Source: Collinsella sp. An307
Lineage (GTDB): Bacteria; Actinomycetota; Coriobacteriia; Coriobacteriales; Coriobacteriaceae
Assembly (NCBI RefSeq): GCF_002161805.1
Contig: NZ_NFIP01000004.1
Location: 62,001 to 126,000 of the forward strand
Direction: 5' to 3'
DNA: 64,000 nucleotides
In this document: one piece after another, positions 1 to 8,799 of the stretch
Layout of the letters: every line of letters starts with the position of its first letter
Numbering within the stretch: position 1 is the stretch's first letter
Translations under genes and position numbers: made by a program
Notes under the pieces: generated by a model
What the model was told of the DNA's origin: nothing
Database searches by the model: none
Seen by the model: the letters and a program-made list of their open reading frames with translations, nothing else

Positions 1-459
1 CGCGCCGTGCGTCCAACGCGCCATGAACGCGCACACGACGCGCCCGCAGGCGACAAGAACAGCAAACGCGAGCAGGCGGAGTGCGAGGAACAGCACCGGG
101 TCCTCAGCCATCACTGCCGCAGCATCGATGGGCTTTCCTGCAAGTACAAGAAACAAAAAGCCCGTAACCTCGCCTGCAATCGCCACCCCGATGCAGAGCG
201 CCGTGGCTACGAGACGGCGCGCCACGGGGCCGCGCATCAAAAACGGCGGCAGGATGAACATGCAGAGCAGGAAGTGTATGCGCGTGACTGCGGGATATAC
301 CTCACCCGTAACGATATCGAACGCCATGGCCGCGCCGCTCGCAACAAGATAGGCTGTACGGCCGCGCATAGGTAGCGCCATAGCCATATTCCAGCACATG
401 ACGAACGTGTTGACGCCGCCGGCAAGCGTGATAAGCACCTGAAGCGCACCCTCGCCCAT
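1..459 (-). CDS. Membrane N-terminal part of a sensor protein, probably a LytS/AgrC-like histidine kinase (3' end beyond window)
   Basis: The minus strand is open from the ATG at 457-459 to the window edge (153 codons seen, starting MGEGALQVLITLAGGVNTF). The visible part is almost entirely hydrophobic, with about four to five predicted membrane segments and short loops such as ARWTHGA. It begins 7 bases after the stop of the LytTR response regulator, so the two are an operon. LytTR regulators are normally paired with multi-membrane-segment GHKL kinases, so the missing part probably holds the DHp and ATPase domains. No kinase motif is visible inside the window, so the kinase identity is inferred from context. 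Confidence 0.7.
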   Translation of the reverse strand, partial: MGEGALQVLITLAGGVNTFVMCWNMAMALPMRGRTAYLVASGAAMAFDIVTGEVYPAVTRIHFLLCMFILPPFLMRGPVARRLVATALCIGVAIAGEVTGFLFLVLAGKPIDAAAVMAEDPVLFLALRLLAFAVLVACGRVVCAFMARWTHGA

Positions 460-466
460 CGTCCAC

Positions 467-1231
467 CTACAGTGTCCGGCGGACGAAGGCCATAAGGTGC
501 TCGGCAAACGCTTTGCGGCAGCGCTGACTTACTGGAAGATGCGCGCCATCCGCAAGAACGAGCTCGCGACCGGTAAACTCCGCCACATACGCCAAGTTGA
601 CGAGAAAACTCTTATGGCAGCGCACAAACTGGTCGGGCAGCTGCGCCTCGAGTTCTGATATGCGCGCATAGGCCTCCACCGTGCGCGTGCGCTCGTGGAT
701 GCGCACCTTGCGGCGGTCGCTCTCGATATAGCGCACCTCGCGCGGTGCGATGCGAATGAGCGAGATACCCTGGTGGACCAGCAAGGGCTCCGCCCGCTCC
801 GCGTCCAGCGCTTCGACGGCGCGGGCGAGCGCCGCGTTGAGCTCGTCTTGCACCACAGGCTTGGAGAGAAACCACGTATGGCGCGTGTGATATGCAGCAG
901 GTGCGTACTCAAGATAGGCGGAGACGTAGATGACCTGCACGGATGCGGTGGACGGAATGAGCCGGTGGACGAGGTCGATGCCGTTGAGGCCATCTGCCAG
1001 CCGTACATCGACAAAGAGGATGTCGGGCAGCGCCGCTGCCGAGAGTACGCGATGGGAGTCGGTATCCAAGGGGCGCGGAGAAGCATTATCCGAAGGCGTC
1101 CGCTGGATGTTGTCGACCGCCCGCCACGCTGCCGCGAGCTCAAGACGCTCCGTCGCGGGCGAGGCCGCAATCATGCGAGCGAGCTCGGCGGCGTGCGCCG
1201 CATCGTCCTCCACTATGGCCACCGTATACAT
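467..1231 (-). CDS. LytTR-family response regulator
   Basis: A 254-residue two-component regulator. The receiver domain (about 1-140) shows the acidic pair D9/D10, the phospho-acceptor D75 in LFVDVRL, S104 in YVSA and K124 in SKPV. The C-terminal LytTR DNA-binding domain (about 150-254) has IRYIES-like and FVRCHKSFLVN motifs typical of AgrA/LytR/VirR proteins. These regulators bind direct repeats upstream of genes for peptide signals, envelope functions or virulence. It is first in the operon, followed by the partial sensor gene. The Shine-Dalgarno position is taken by a run of ten G residues (1238-1247, minus strand) six bases before the ATG, which is unusual and possibly slippage-prone. Confidence 0.9.
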   Translation of the reverse strand: MYTVAIVEDDAAHAAELARMIAASPATERLELAAAWRAVDNIQRTPSDNASPRPLDTDSHRVLSAAALPDILFVDVRLADGLNGIDLVHRLIPSTASVQVIYVSAYLEYAPAAYHTRHTWFLSKPVVQDELNAALARAVEALDAERAEPLLVHQGISLIRIAPREVRYIESDRRKVRIHERTRTVEAYARISELEAQLPDQFVRCHKSFLVNLAYVAEFTGRELVLADGAHLPVSQRCRKAFAEHLMAFVRRTL

Positions 1232-1237
1232 AGAGCA

Positions 1238-1247
1238 CCCCCCCCCC
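1238..1247 (-). promoter_or_regulatory. Poly-G(10) tract serving as ribosome binding site
   Basis: Ten consecutive C on the plus strand read as ten G on the minus strand, followed by TGCTCT and the ATG of the LytTR regulator gene. No other SD-like sequence is present. Homopolymer runs of this length are known slippage sites, so SD strength and spacing may vary between cells. That consequence is an inference. Confidence 0.5.
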
Positions 1248-1420
1248 GTGATCTGCTACTGTCCAATGCGGGGAATAGGGCTCCATACTACCATCGGGAA
1301 GCTGCGGAAAGGCGCTATCGCGGCGGGCGATGTCACAACCGCGCGGTTATCCGTCACGAGCGATGCGATGGGCCGCACCCATCCCCTGTACGCAGCAAAG
1401 CGCCCGGCGTTGGGGGGTTG

Positions 1421-2020
1421 CTAGGCGAAGAGCTGGTCCCGCACCTCGGGAAACGGTCGCACGGGCGGCTGATCGGCGCGGTGCGGGGCGATGTGCCGCT
1501 CCATCCAGATCATGTTCCACCAGCGGCCGTACTTGTAACCGCACTGCCTAAACTCGCCCACGAGGCGGTACCCCATGTGCTCGTGAAAGCGCCAGCTATC
1601 GTTGGTGAGGTGCTCGTCCTCCACGTCGGTCGTGGCGATGCAGGCCTCCATGTTGAGGATGCCTTGGGCGAGCAGACAGCGTTCGAGCGCGTCGTGGAGC
1701 GCGCGGCCCACGCCGCCGCGGCGCTCGCTCCGGTCGACGTAAATGGATGTCTCGACCGCCCAGTCGTAGGCGGGGCGCGCCTTAAAGGGGCTCGCGTAGA
1801 CGTAACCCACAATGTGAGGCTGGCCGTCCACACCGGGTCGCTCGGCCACCAGATAGGGATAGCGCTCGAGCGTGTGCCCCATGCGCGCGGTGAACTCCGC
1901 GAGCGTCGGCGGTTCGTACTCAAACGTGATCGCCGTGTCGCGCACGTAGGGCGCGTAAATCTCGTGGCAGCGGGGCGCATCGGTTTCAGGACGCGCCACG
2001 CGAATGGTCAGGTCGCTCAT
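1421..2020 (-). CDS. GNAT N-acetyltransferase, phosphinothricin/methionine-sulfoximine acetyltransferase type
   Basis: A 199-residue GNAT enzyme of the PAT/MnaT branch. Diagnostic segments are EIYAPYVRDTAITFE near residue 25, YVYASPFKARPAYDWAVE near 75, the acetyl-CoA loop ERRGGVGRALHDAL near 100, and the C-terminal GYKYGRWWNMIWMER. Family members acetylate the amino group of methionine sulfoximine or sulfone and, in some cases, phosphinothricin, using acetyl-CoA in the cytosol. The usual family length is 170-185, so the C-terminus carries a short Pro-rich tail. AGGAG lies eight bases before the ATG. The gene stands alone downstream of mfd in the same orientation. Confidence 0.85.
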   Translation of the reverse strand: MSDLTIRVARPETDAPRCHEIYAPYVRDTAITFEYEPPTLAEFTARMGHTLERYPYLVAERPGVDGQPHIVGYVYASPFKARPAYDWAVETSIYVDRSERRGGVGRALHDALERCLLAQGILNMEACIATTDVEDEHLTNDSWRFHEHMGYRLVGEFRQCGYKYGRWWNMIWMERHIAPHRADQPPVRPFPEVRDQLFA

Positions 2021-2133
2021 GCTGCCTTGCTCCTAACAATCAGAATGCCGTACAGAACCTATGGTAACGAGGTACAACCGCCCCCGGGCGGATGGTGCAC
2101 GGTTTGAACCCGTCCCCAAATGAGCCAAATGAG

Positions 2134-5100
2134 CTAGTCGTCGTCGCCGGAAGGGCCGAGCTGCTCGAGCACCTTGAGTGCCGCGGCCACAGGACCGGCA
2201 GGGTCGTTGGCGTCGAGCCCGCGCCCCACACCCGTACCCGACCCGGCCCCCGCCTTGTAGGGCACCGAGAGCTTGCGGCTCTTGGGGAAGTTCACCGCAG
2301 ACAGGCGACTCTTGAGGTCGAAGGCAACCGTCTTGGGCACGTCGACGCCCTGGAACGTGAGGCGCCCTGCCGCCAGCGAGATGCTCTCGAGTCCCAGCCG
2401 GTCGGCGCGGATGCGCAGACGCGCGCGGTCGAAGAGATTCTTGGCGGCAAGAGGCAGCTCGCCAAACTCCTCCACGCACGCAGCTTCGGCCTCGTCCACC
2501 GCAGCCAGCGTATCTGCCGCGGCAACCTTGCGGTAGATGAGCACGCGCTTGTCGACCGCGGGCACATACTCCTCCGCCAAGAAGAAGTCCGCCGGCAGGT
2601 TGATGGTGACGCTTGCCTCCTCAACGTCGCCGCCCTCGCCGCGCGCCTCGGCCACCGCCTGCCCCAGCATCTGCGTGAAGAGGTCAAAGCCTACGCTCGA
2701 GAGGTTGCCGTGCTGCTCGGCGCCCACAAGCGACCCCGCACCGCGGATCTCAAGGTCGCGCATGGCGATACGCATGCCGGAACCCAGGTCCTGGAACTCA
2801 GCGAGCGCGGTCAGGCGCTCCGTGGCCTCGGGCGTGAGCGGAATCTCACCCGGGAACATGAAGTAGGCATACGCCTGCGTGGCCGAGCGGCCCACGCGAC
2901 CCTTCAGCTGGTAGAGCTGCGCCAGGCCAAGGCGCTGCGAGTCCTCGATGATGAGGGTGTTGGTATGCGGATTGTCGATGCCGCTCTCGATGATGGTCGT
3001 TGCTACGAGCACATCGATCTTGCCCGTAGCGAAGTCGATCATGACGTCCTCGACCTCGCGCGGGCTCATCTTGCCGTGCGCCACGCCTACACGTGCCTCG
3101 GGCGCAACCTCGTGCACGCGGTCGACCGCGTCATCGATGGTCTTCACGCGGTTGCTCACGTAATAGACCTGCCCCTTGCGCTCGAGCTCCAGGCGGATGG
3201 CAGCAGACACCACATCGGGGTCGTACTCGCCCACATGCACAATGACCGGGCGACGTCCCGTGGGCGGCGTGGTGATGAGGCTCATGTCGCGCACACCGCT
3301 GATTGCCATCTGCATGGTGCGCGGGATGGGCGTTGCCGAAAGCGTGAGCACGTCAATCTGCTCGCGCAGGTTCTTGAGCTGCTCTTTGTGCTGAACGCCA
3401 AAGCGCTGCTCCTCGTCGATGATGACGAGCCCGAGTTTTGCCGGGTTGACGTCCGAGGAGAGCAAGCGATGCGTACCTACCAGCACATCGACTTTGCCCT
3501 CGGCAAACGCGGCGAGCGCGCGCTTTTGCTGAGCCGGCGTGCGGAAGCGGGAGAGCACCTCGACCTCCACCCCAAAGGGCGCAAAACGCTCGAAAAACGT
3601 TTGGTAGTGCTGCTGCGCGAGAATCGTCGTGGGGCAGAGCACCATCACCTGGCGCCCCGAGTCGACGCACTTGAACGCCGCGCGCAGCGCCACCTCGGTC
3701 TTGCCAAAACCCACGTCGCCGCAGAGCAGGCGGTCCATAGGCTTGGCGGATTCCATATCGGCCTTGATATCGTGGATGGCCTCGAGCTGGTCATGCGTGG
3801 GTTCGTACGGAAAGCTCGCCTCCATCTCAAGCTGCTCGGGCGTGTCGGGCGGGCAGGCAAAACCCGTGATGGAGCTACGGCGCGTGTAAAGGTCGACGAG
3901 GTCGAACGCGAGCTTTTTGGCGCTCTTGCGCGCCTTGTTTGTCGCGCGTGACCAGTCCGCCGTATTGAGGCGCGTGAGGCGCGGGCTGTCGCCATCGGGG
4001 CCAACATAGCGCGTGATGCGGTCGACCTGTTCGAGCGGCACGTACAGCTTGTCGCCGCCGGCGTACTCCAGAAGGAAGTAATCACGCTCGCGCCCCGCAA
4101 CCTCCTGGCGCACGATGGAGGAGAAAAGCGCGATGCCGTGCGTGGCGTGGACCACGTAGTCGCCCGGCTTGAAGGGGAAGGTCACCTCGGTGATGTCCAC
4201 ACGCCGGCGACGGGCTCGCCCGCGGCGGGCGTCGAGCCGCGCGTTCAGGTCGGCAATGGAGAAGACGGCGAGGTGCGCCTCGGGAATCACCACGCCGGAG
4301 GGCAGCGGTAAATCGATAAAGGTGACGCGCCCGCGCGTGAGCGTGGGCACCGTCGACGCACGCTCGGCGGGGTCGATACGTTTTAGGTTGAGCGGGTCGG
4401 TCACGCGGATCTGGATGGACGCATCGACCGCCCCCTCGTTCTCGGGCGCGGCCTGCAGCGACTCCTCAAAGGGGATCGACTCGTCGCCGAGCGAAAGCTC
4501 CAGCGACTCGCGGGCGCCGCGGTCGGGGGCGGCGAACACCACAGCAAAGCGGTTTGAGACGCATTCGCGGATGCGCGAAATAAAGCGCGTGTCGGACCCG
4601 GCAATGGCGGGTTGCTCGATCTTGAGCTCGGCGGTGACCGCACCGCCTGCGCGGATGAGCGAGACGTAGTTCAGGCGCTGTTGACGGCCAAAGTCGAGCT
4701 CCTGCGGACGCACGTACAGACCGTCGAGCCTGCTCACGCGTGCCTCCCCCGCACGGCGCTCCCAGTCCTCGTAGGCGCGCGAGCAGTCGTCAAAAAGCGA
4801 CCGCGGCTCCGAGAGGACCACGAGCGCGTCTTTGGCGAGATGCTCGAGCGGCGTCACGGTGCGCTCGTACAGAAGGGGCAGGAATCGGTCGAGCTCGGGC
4901 GTGGCGACGCGTGCCTCGGCAAGCTCAAGCAGCGCCGCAAGCTCGGTATCTTGCTGTGCCGGCTGATACAGGGCCGCCCGCAGGCGATGCAGCGCGTCAT
5001 CGGTCAGCGCGAGTTCGCGGCAGGGGTAGATGTCGACGGCATCCTCGTCGCCGATGGTCTGGCCCGTAGAGGTCACCATGCGCCGGATTCGGTCTATCTC

Positions 5101-5745
5101 ATCGCCAAAGAACTCCAAACGCACGGGCGAGGTGCCCTGCGCGGGAAAAACGTCCACCGTATCGCCGTGCACGCGGAAAAGCCCGGGCGCATCTGCCGCC
5201 TCCGCGGCGGTATAGCCCATACCTACCAGACGGCGGGGAACGTCCTCAAAGGAAACCTCATCCCCCACCGCAAAATGCGCTTCCTGCCAGTAGCGACTCG
5301 AGGGATCGGGCACGCAGCGCAGCAGAGCACGGGCCGAGGCAACCATAATGACGGCCTCACCACGCGCCACGCGGCCAATCGCCTGGCAACGCTGCGCCAC
5401 GGCGGCATCGTCCAGGTCCGCCTTGGCGTTCCAAGGAAGATCGCGGCGCTCGGGGTAGCGCACCACATGCTCCAGCCCCAGATACGCAGCAAGAGCGCGG
5501 GCGGCGCGGTCCGCCGCCTCCTCACCCGAGACGATGTAGACCGTCGCGCGAGGGCGCCGGGCAAACTGCGCGGCAAGCATAAGCGTGCGGCCCGACTGCG
5601 ACACCGCAAGCGTGGCATCCTTGCCCGCATCGAGCGCGGCCTCGATGGCGGCAGGGCCTTCTGCGCAGAAGAGCTGCGCGGCGATTCGATGGATAAGCAT
5701 GCGGTCTCCCGTCTGACCGGGCGCGGGCACCATTTCTTGCGCCAC
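2134..5745 (-). CDS. mfd: Transcription-repair coupling factor Mfd
   Basis: A protein of 1203 residues that removes RNA polymerase stalled at DNA lesions and recruits UvrA. The N-terminal part (about 20-350) resembles the UvrB-homology region. The CarD-like RNAP-interaction module begins near residue 525 (FKPGDYVVHATHGIALF). Helicase motif I is GDVGFGKTE near 677 and the Walker B variant DEEQRFG is near 777. RecG-like translocation motifs (LSATPIPRTMQ, QLYQLKGRVGRS) follow, and the TRCF C-terminal domain ends the protein. The length is normal. The longest frame starts at GTG 5745; ATG 5700 (MLIHRIAAQLF), preceded by GGGAG, is an equally good or better start. It diverges from the DUF1016 gene. 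Confidence 0.97.
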   Translation of the reverse strand: MAQEMVPAPGQTGDRMLIHRIAAQLFCAEGPAAIEAALDAGKDATLAVSQSGRTLMLAAQFARRPRATVYIVSGEEAADRAARALAAYLGLEHVVRYPERRDLPWNAKADLDDAAVAQRCQAIGRVARGEAVIMVASARALLRCVPDPSSRYWQEAHFAVGDEVSFEDVPRRLVGMGYTAAEAADAPGLFRVHGDTVDVFPAQGTSPVRLEFFGDEIDRIRRMVTSTGQTIGDEDAVDIYPCRELALTDDALHRLRAALYQPAQQDTELAALLELAEARVATPELDRFLPLLYERTVTPLEHLAKDALVVLSEPRSLFDDCSRAYEDWERRAGEARVSRLDGLYVRPQELDFGRQQRLNYVSLIRAGGAVTAELKIEQPAIAGSDTRFISRIRECVSNRFAVVFAAPDRGARESLELSLGDESIPFEESLQAAPENEGAVDASIQIRVTDPLNLKRIDPAERASTVPTLTRGRVTFIDLPLPSGVVIPEAHLAVFSIADLNARLDARRGRARRRRVDITEVTFPFKPGDYVVHATHGIALFSSIVRQEVAGRERDYFLLEYAGGDKLYVPLEQVDRITRYVGPDGDSPRLTRLNTADWSRATNKARKSAKKLAFDLVDLYTRRSSITGFACPPDTPEQLEMEASFPYEPTHDQLEAIHDIKADMESAKPMDRLLCGDVGFGKTEVALRAAFKCVDSGRQVMVLCPTTILAQQHYQTFFERFAPFGVEVEVLSRFRTPAQQKRALAAFAEGKVDVLVGTHRLLSSDVNPAKLGLVIIDEEQRFGVQHKEQLKNLREQIDVLTLSATPIPRTMQMAISGVRDMSLITTPPTGRRPVIVHVGEYDPDVVSAAIRLELERKGQVYYVSNRVKTIDDAVDRVHEVAPEARVGVAHGKMSPREVEDVMIDFATGKIDVLVATTIIESGIDNPHTNTLIIEDSQRLGLAQLYQLKGRVGRSATQAYAYFMFPGEIPLTPEATERLTALAEFQDLGSGMRIAMRDLEIRGAGSLVGAEQHGNLSSVGFDLFTQMLGQAVAEARGEGGDVEEASVTINLPADFFLAEEYVPAVDKRVLIYRKVAAADTLAAVDEAEAACVEEFGELPLAAKNLFDRARLRIRADRLGLESISLAAGRLTFQGVDVPKTVAFDLKSRLSAVNFPKSRKLSVPYKAGAGSGTGVGRGLDANDPAGPVAAALKVLEQLGPSGDDD

Positions 5746-5838
5746 GCACGCCGAAAACCCGCCCAGGCAAGCTGGTACGGACCAGTCGTTATGTTTTGCC
5801 CTATCTTAGCGCACAGCAGCGACGCGAATGCCTCGTCC

Positions 5839-6963
5839 ATGCAGACCCTAGTCATCCCTACCAAGCGGCAATATTTTGCACTACCTGTAGACTCTTCATA
5901 TCATTCAACAGCAGATATCGTGGCTGACGCACGGACCATTATCGAAAGCGCCCACGACGCCGCACGCCGCTCCGTCAACACAACCCTGGTGCTGCGCAAC
6001 TGGTATTTGGGCAAGCGCATTGCTGAGGAGGAGCTCAAAGGCGCCGATCGTGCGGAATACGGCAAGCAGGTCATCGAGCGACTCTCCAACGAGCTTAAAA
6101 CTGTGGGCAAAGGATTTAGCAAACAGGAGCTTCACAAATATGTTCAGTTCTACCGCCTGTTTCCCACAATTGTCGACTCAGCGAGTCGACAATTGGCGCA
6201 CAGGCTATCTTGGACGCATTATCGCGAGCTTCTACGCATTAGTAACGACGGTGCGCGCACATGGTATGCACGCGAAGCATCCGAGCAAGGATGGAGCGTC
6301 CGCACGCTCGCGCGGAACATTGGCACCAAGTACTATGAGCGCCTGCTCCTCTCGGGAAATAAAACGCCCGTGGAACAGGAGATGCGAACAAAAGCCGCAC
6401 CGTACCAAACGCGCGCGTATCGCGTTGCCGAGTTCGTCAAAGACCCTTACGTTGCCGAGTTCCTCGGCTTCTCACCCGATGCCGAGGCGCGCGAGACAGA
6501 TCTGGAAAGCGCCATACTCGCCAACCTCCAAAAGTTCCTCCTGGAGATGGGCAAAGGTTATGCCTTTATGGGACGCCAATACCATCTGCGCGGCATGAGC
6601 GGGGACTACTACATCGGCCTCATCTTCTACAACGTCATCCTTAAGTGCTACGTACTCGTGGACCTCAAATGCGGGCCCGTCACCCATCAAGACATCGGAC
6701 AGATGGACATGTATGTCCGCATGTTTGACGACAAGATACGACGCGCCGATGATAATCCCACCATAGGCATCGTCCTCACCTCGGAAACAAGCGCAGACAT
6801 TGCCCGCTACTCTGTCCTGCACGATAGCGACCAGCTCTATGCAAGCAGCTACCTGCTCTATCTCCCGAGCGAGGACGAGCTGCGCCAAGCCATAGAGACC
6901 GAAAAACAGCGGTTCGCCTTACGGGGCGGGCAGACAAGTGAAGCAGGGGCGATCGCTAGATAA
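5839..6963 (+). CDS. DUF1016 (YhcG-type) PDDEXK nuclease-family protein with substituted catalytic Asp
   Basis: A 374-residue protein. An N-terminal DUF1016_N helical domain (about 20-170; GKRIAEEELKGADRAEYGKQ, KGFSKQELHKYVQFY) precedes a C-terminal PDDEXK nuclease-like domain (about 210-360; FLLEMGKGYAFMGRQY, VLVDLKCG, THQDIGQMDMYVR). In the family the first catalytic aspartate sits in the motif IDL(I/V)FYN. Here residue 260 is Gly (GGC at 6616-6618), reading YYIGLIFYN, one base from GAC. The DxK of VDLK (275-277) is kept. The protein may therefore be inactive as a nuclease. The start is uncertain: ATG 5791 is an in-frame alternative and neither has a clear SD. The 3' end overlaps the convergent HAD gene by 8 bases. 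Family members occur near restriction systems, but none is here. Confidence 0.85.
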   Translation: MQTLVIPTKRQYFALPVDSSYHSTADIVADARTIIESAHDAARRSVNTTLVLRNWYLGKRIAEEELKGADRAEYGKQVIERLSNELKTVGKGFSKQELHKYVQFYRLFPTIVDSASRQLAHRLSWTHYRELLRISNDGARTWYAREASEQGWSVRTLARNIGTKYYERLLLSGNKTPVEQEMRTKAAPYQTRAYRVAEFVKDPYVAEFLGFSPDAEARETDLESAILANLQKFLLEMGKGYAFMGRQYHLRGMSGDYYIGLIFYNVILKCYVLVDLKCGPVTHQDIGQMDMYVRMFDDKIRRADDNPTIGIVLTSETSADIARYSVLHDSDQLYASSYLLYLPSEDELRQAIETEKQRFALRGGQTSEAGAIAR

Positions 6964-7741
6964 GGCCGAGCTCCTCGCAGGCGATGAGGATGCCGTCTTC
7001 GTCGATGTCGGGCGCGACGTAGCTCGCCGCCGCCTTGACGGCGTCTGAAGCGTTGCCCATAGCGACGCTCGTCCCCACACAGCCGAACATCGGGACGTCA
7101 TTGCCGCCGTCGCCAAACGCCGCGCACTCCTCGGGTTCGATGCCGAGCATCTCAAGCGTCGCGGCAATCCCTGCGGGCTTGCCGCCGCCCGCGGGAATGA
7201 CGTCACAAAACGCATCGCTCCAGCGAACATGCTCGACCTGCGAACAGACATCAGCGAAGACGCCCTCGCCGCCTGGTTCCACATAGGCGCACATCTGATA
7301 AACCGGCTCGTCAAAGGCATGCTCAAGGGGCAGGACCTGTGTCGGAGAATCCGTGTGCTCCTCTGCCTTGCGAACGCGCTCGCTCCGGCGATTCACAAAC
7401 AGGCGGTTAAGCTGCATGACCTCGACCTCGTAGAGACCCGCATCTGCCTGCGAGGCGATGGTTCGCACATCCTCCCAAGGCAACGAGACATCACGGTAGA
7501 CGGTTCCGTTGCTCAGATAGCAGTACTGGCCGTTGAAAGCAAGCACACCGTCAAAGGGAACCTCCTCGCAGAGCTCGTTGATAACATCCGGCAAGGCGTT
7601 CGACGATCTGCCCGTAGCGATAAAGAGATTGACGCCCGCATCGTAAAGGCGGTGCAGCGCGCGGCGCGCCGAGGCGGGAACGGTATGGGTCTTGAAGCTC
7701 ACAAGCGTACCGTCTATGTCGAAGAACGCCGCCTTAATCAT
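6956..7741 (-). CDS. Cof-type HAD-superfamily hydrolase
   Basis: A 261-residue HAD phosphatase of the Cof/YidA (IIB cap) type. Motif I is FFDIDGTLVSF at residues 6-16. FIATGRSSNALPDVI carries motif II, K/AGI near 195 is the motif III region, and FGDGGNDVPMFGCVGTSVAMGNA near 215 is motif IV. Such enzymes dephosphorylate sugar phosphates, FMN/PLP or similar small molecules in the cytosol; the substrate cannot be read from sequence. ATG 7741 is chosen because a full AAGGAGG sits four bases upstream and it begins exactly at the HAD core. Upstream in-frame starts would add an unrelated tail. It diverges from the GntR regulator, with two GntR-like operators between them, so it may be a target. Confidence 0.9.
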   Translation of the reverse strand: MIKAAFFDIDGTLVSFKTHTVPASARRALHRLYDAGVNLFIATGRSSNALPDVINELCEEVPFDGVLAFNGQYCYLSNGTVYRDVSLPWEDVRTIASQADAGLYEVEVMQLNRLFVNRRSERVRKAEEHTDSPTQVLPLEHAFDEPVYQMCAYVEPGGEGVFADVCSQVEHVRWSDAFCDVIPAGGGKPAGIAATLEMLGIEPEECAAFGDGGNDVPMFGCVGTSVAMGNASDAVKAAASYVAPDIDEDGILIACEELGLI

Positions 7742-7902
7742 AAGTCCTCCTTGATGCCGTCGGCATACGCAATGGGGCCCTGCCGGGATCCACACCGCTC
7801 GGCAGGGCCGGTTGGGGACAATTGGACACGACGCCATACGTAACCCAAAAGCCGGTTTGAGAAAAAAATACGCAGGGAGTTGAAGGAATTGGGGTTGAGG
7901 TA

Positions 7903-7918
7903 ATTTATGCGTATAAAT
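7903..7918. promoter_or_regulatory. Palindromic operator, copy 1
   Basis: ATTTATGCGTATAAAT is a perfect 6+6 inverted repeat around GCGT. A second copy differing by one base lies 37 bases downstream. Both precede the GntR gene and sit in the divergent region with the HAD gene, as expected for an autoregulated GntR-family repressor. Assignment to this regulator is inferred. Confidence 0.6.
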
Positions 7919-7939
7919 TTCTCAAGAGCATTGTAGTAT

Positions 7940-7955
7940 ATTTATTCGTATAAAT
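7940..7955. promoter_or_regulatory. Palindromic operator, copy 2
   Basis: ATTTATTCGTATAAAT is identical to the upstream copy except for one base of the 4-base spacer. It is 24 bases before the start codon of the GntR regulator, where a bound dimer would block transcription or initiation. Confidence 0.6.
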
Positions 7956-7978
7956 CAACAGATTGCGAGTTCCAAACC

Positions 7979-8707
7979 ATGAAGAGCATCTATCACTCCA
8001 TAGCCGCAACGCTCCGCGATGAGATTCGTGCCGGAGCGCACCCGTTTCAGACGCTGCTGCCTACCGAGGTTGAGCTCTGCAAACGCTTTGGCTGTTCGCA
8101 CGCCCCCGTGCGCCGTGCGCTTGCGGAGCTCGCTCAAGAGGGCTACGTTCAGGCGCGCCAAGGTCGCGGAGTCACCGTCATCTGGCAGCCAGAGCCCACA
8201 GGCGTGCAGGGCTATGCCACCGGCGGAATCGACACCTTCCCCGAGATTTGCGCGGCACGCGGCCTCATCCCCAAGACGCGCCTGCTCACCTTTGAGCGCA
8301 TAACGACAAACGACACTCTATCTGAGACAACGGGCTTTGCGCCGGGTACACCGCTCGTCCATCTCTTGCGCCTGCGTATAGCGAGCGGGGACCCCGTGGC
8401 TGTAGAGGAGACCTATACCTCCGAACTTGAGGTTCCCGGCATCACGCCCGAGATTGCCGTCACCGGCACCTACGCCCATATCGAAGGGACGCTCGGCATA
8501 GAGATCCTCACCAGCAAACGCACCATCACCATGCGCAAAGCGGGCGCGACAGACGGCGAGCTTCTCTCCTTGGACCCCAATACCTACCTGGCTTTTGTAG
8601 AGTCCCATACCTTTGCTTCAACCGGCAACCAGTTTGAGGTCATCTACTCGCGTCAGCATCCCGAGTTCTTCTCTGCGCGCATCCTCGCCACGCGACCGCG
8701 TAGATGA
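7979..8707 (+). CDS. GntR-family (HutC subfamily) transcriptional regulator
   Basis: A 242-residue regulator. The N-terminal winged helix (about 1-70) has the GntR signature LPTEVELCKRFGCSHAPVRRALAELAQEG. Residues about 85-240 form a UTRA effector domain (HLLRLRIASGDPVAVEETY) that in this subfamily binds small ligands such as sugar phosphates or histidine-pathway intermediates. Two near-identical palindromes lie immediately upstream, suggesting autorepression. The only adjacent enzyme is the divergent Cof-type phosphatase, which fits sugar-phosphate sensing, but the ligand is unknown. The SD is weak (GCGAG). Confidence 0.9.
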   Translation: MKSIYHSIAATLRDEIRAGAHPFQTLLPTEVELCKRFGCSHAPVRRALAELAQEGYVQARQGRGVTVIWQPEPTGVQGYATGGIDTFPEICAARGLIPKTRLLTFERITTNDTLSETTGFAPGTPLVHLLRLRIASGDPVAVEETYTSELEVPGITPEIAVTGTYAHIEGTLGIEILTSKRTITMRKAGATDGELLSLDPNTYLAFVESHTFASTGNQFEVIYSRQHPEFFSARILATRPRR

Positions 8708-8799
8708 ATCTGCAAATAGGCACATATAATGTATTCTTGAATCGGCAAAAACTAGACAAGCTTCAATCTTCATACGAAAGCATTGGAGGAATTGACGAC

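Noticed and set aside
2092-3951. Long open frame opposite mfd (619 codons), and similar long frames opposite clpB, cstA, the flavoprotein and the acyltransferase
   Set aside because: Arg/His-rich, low-complexity translations antisense to clearly conserved genes, with no RBS or recognisable domain. Expected in high-GC coding DNA.
4612-5838. N-terminal extension of the DUF1016 frame (open from 4612)
   Set aside because: It runs antisense to mfd. Homology to DUF1016 proteins begins after 5839.
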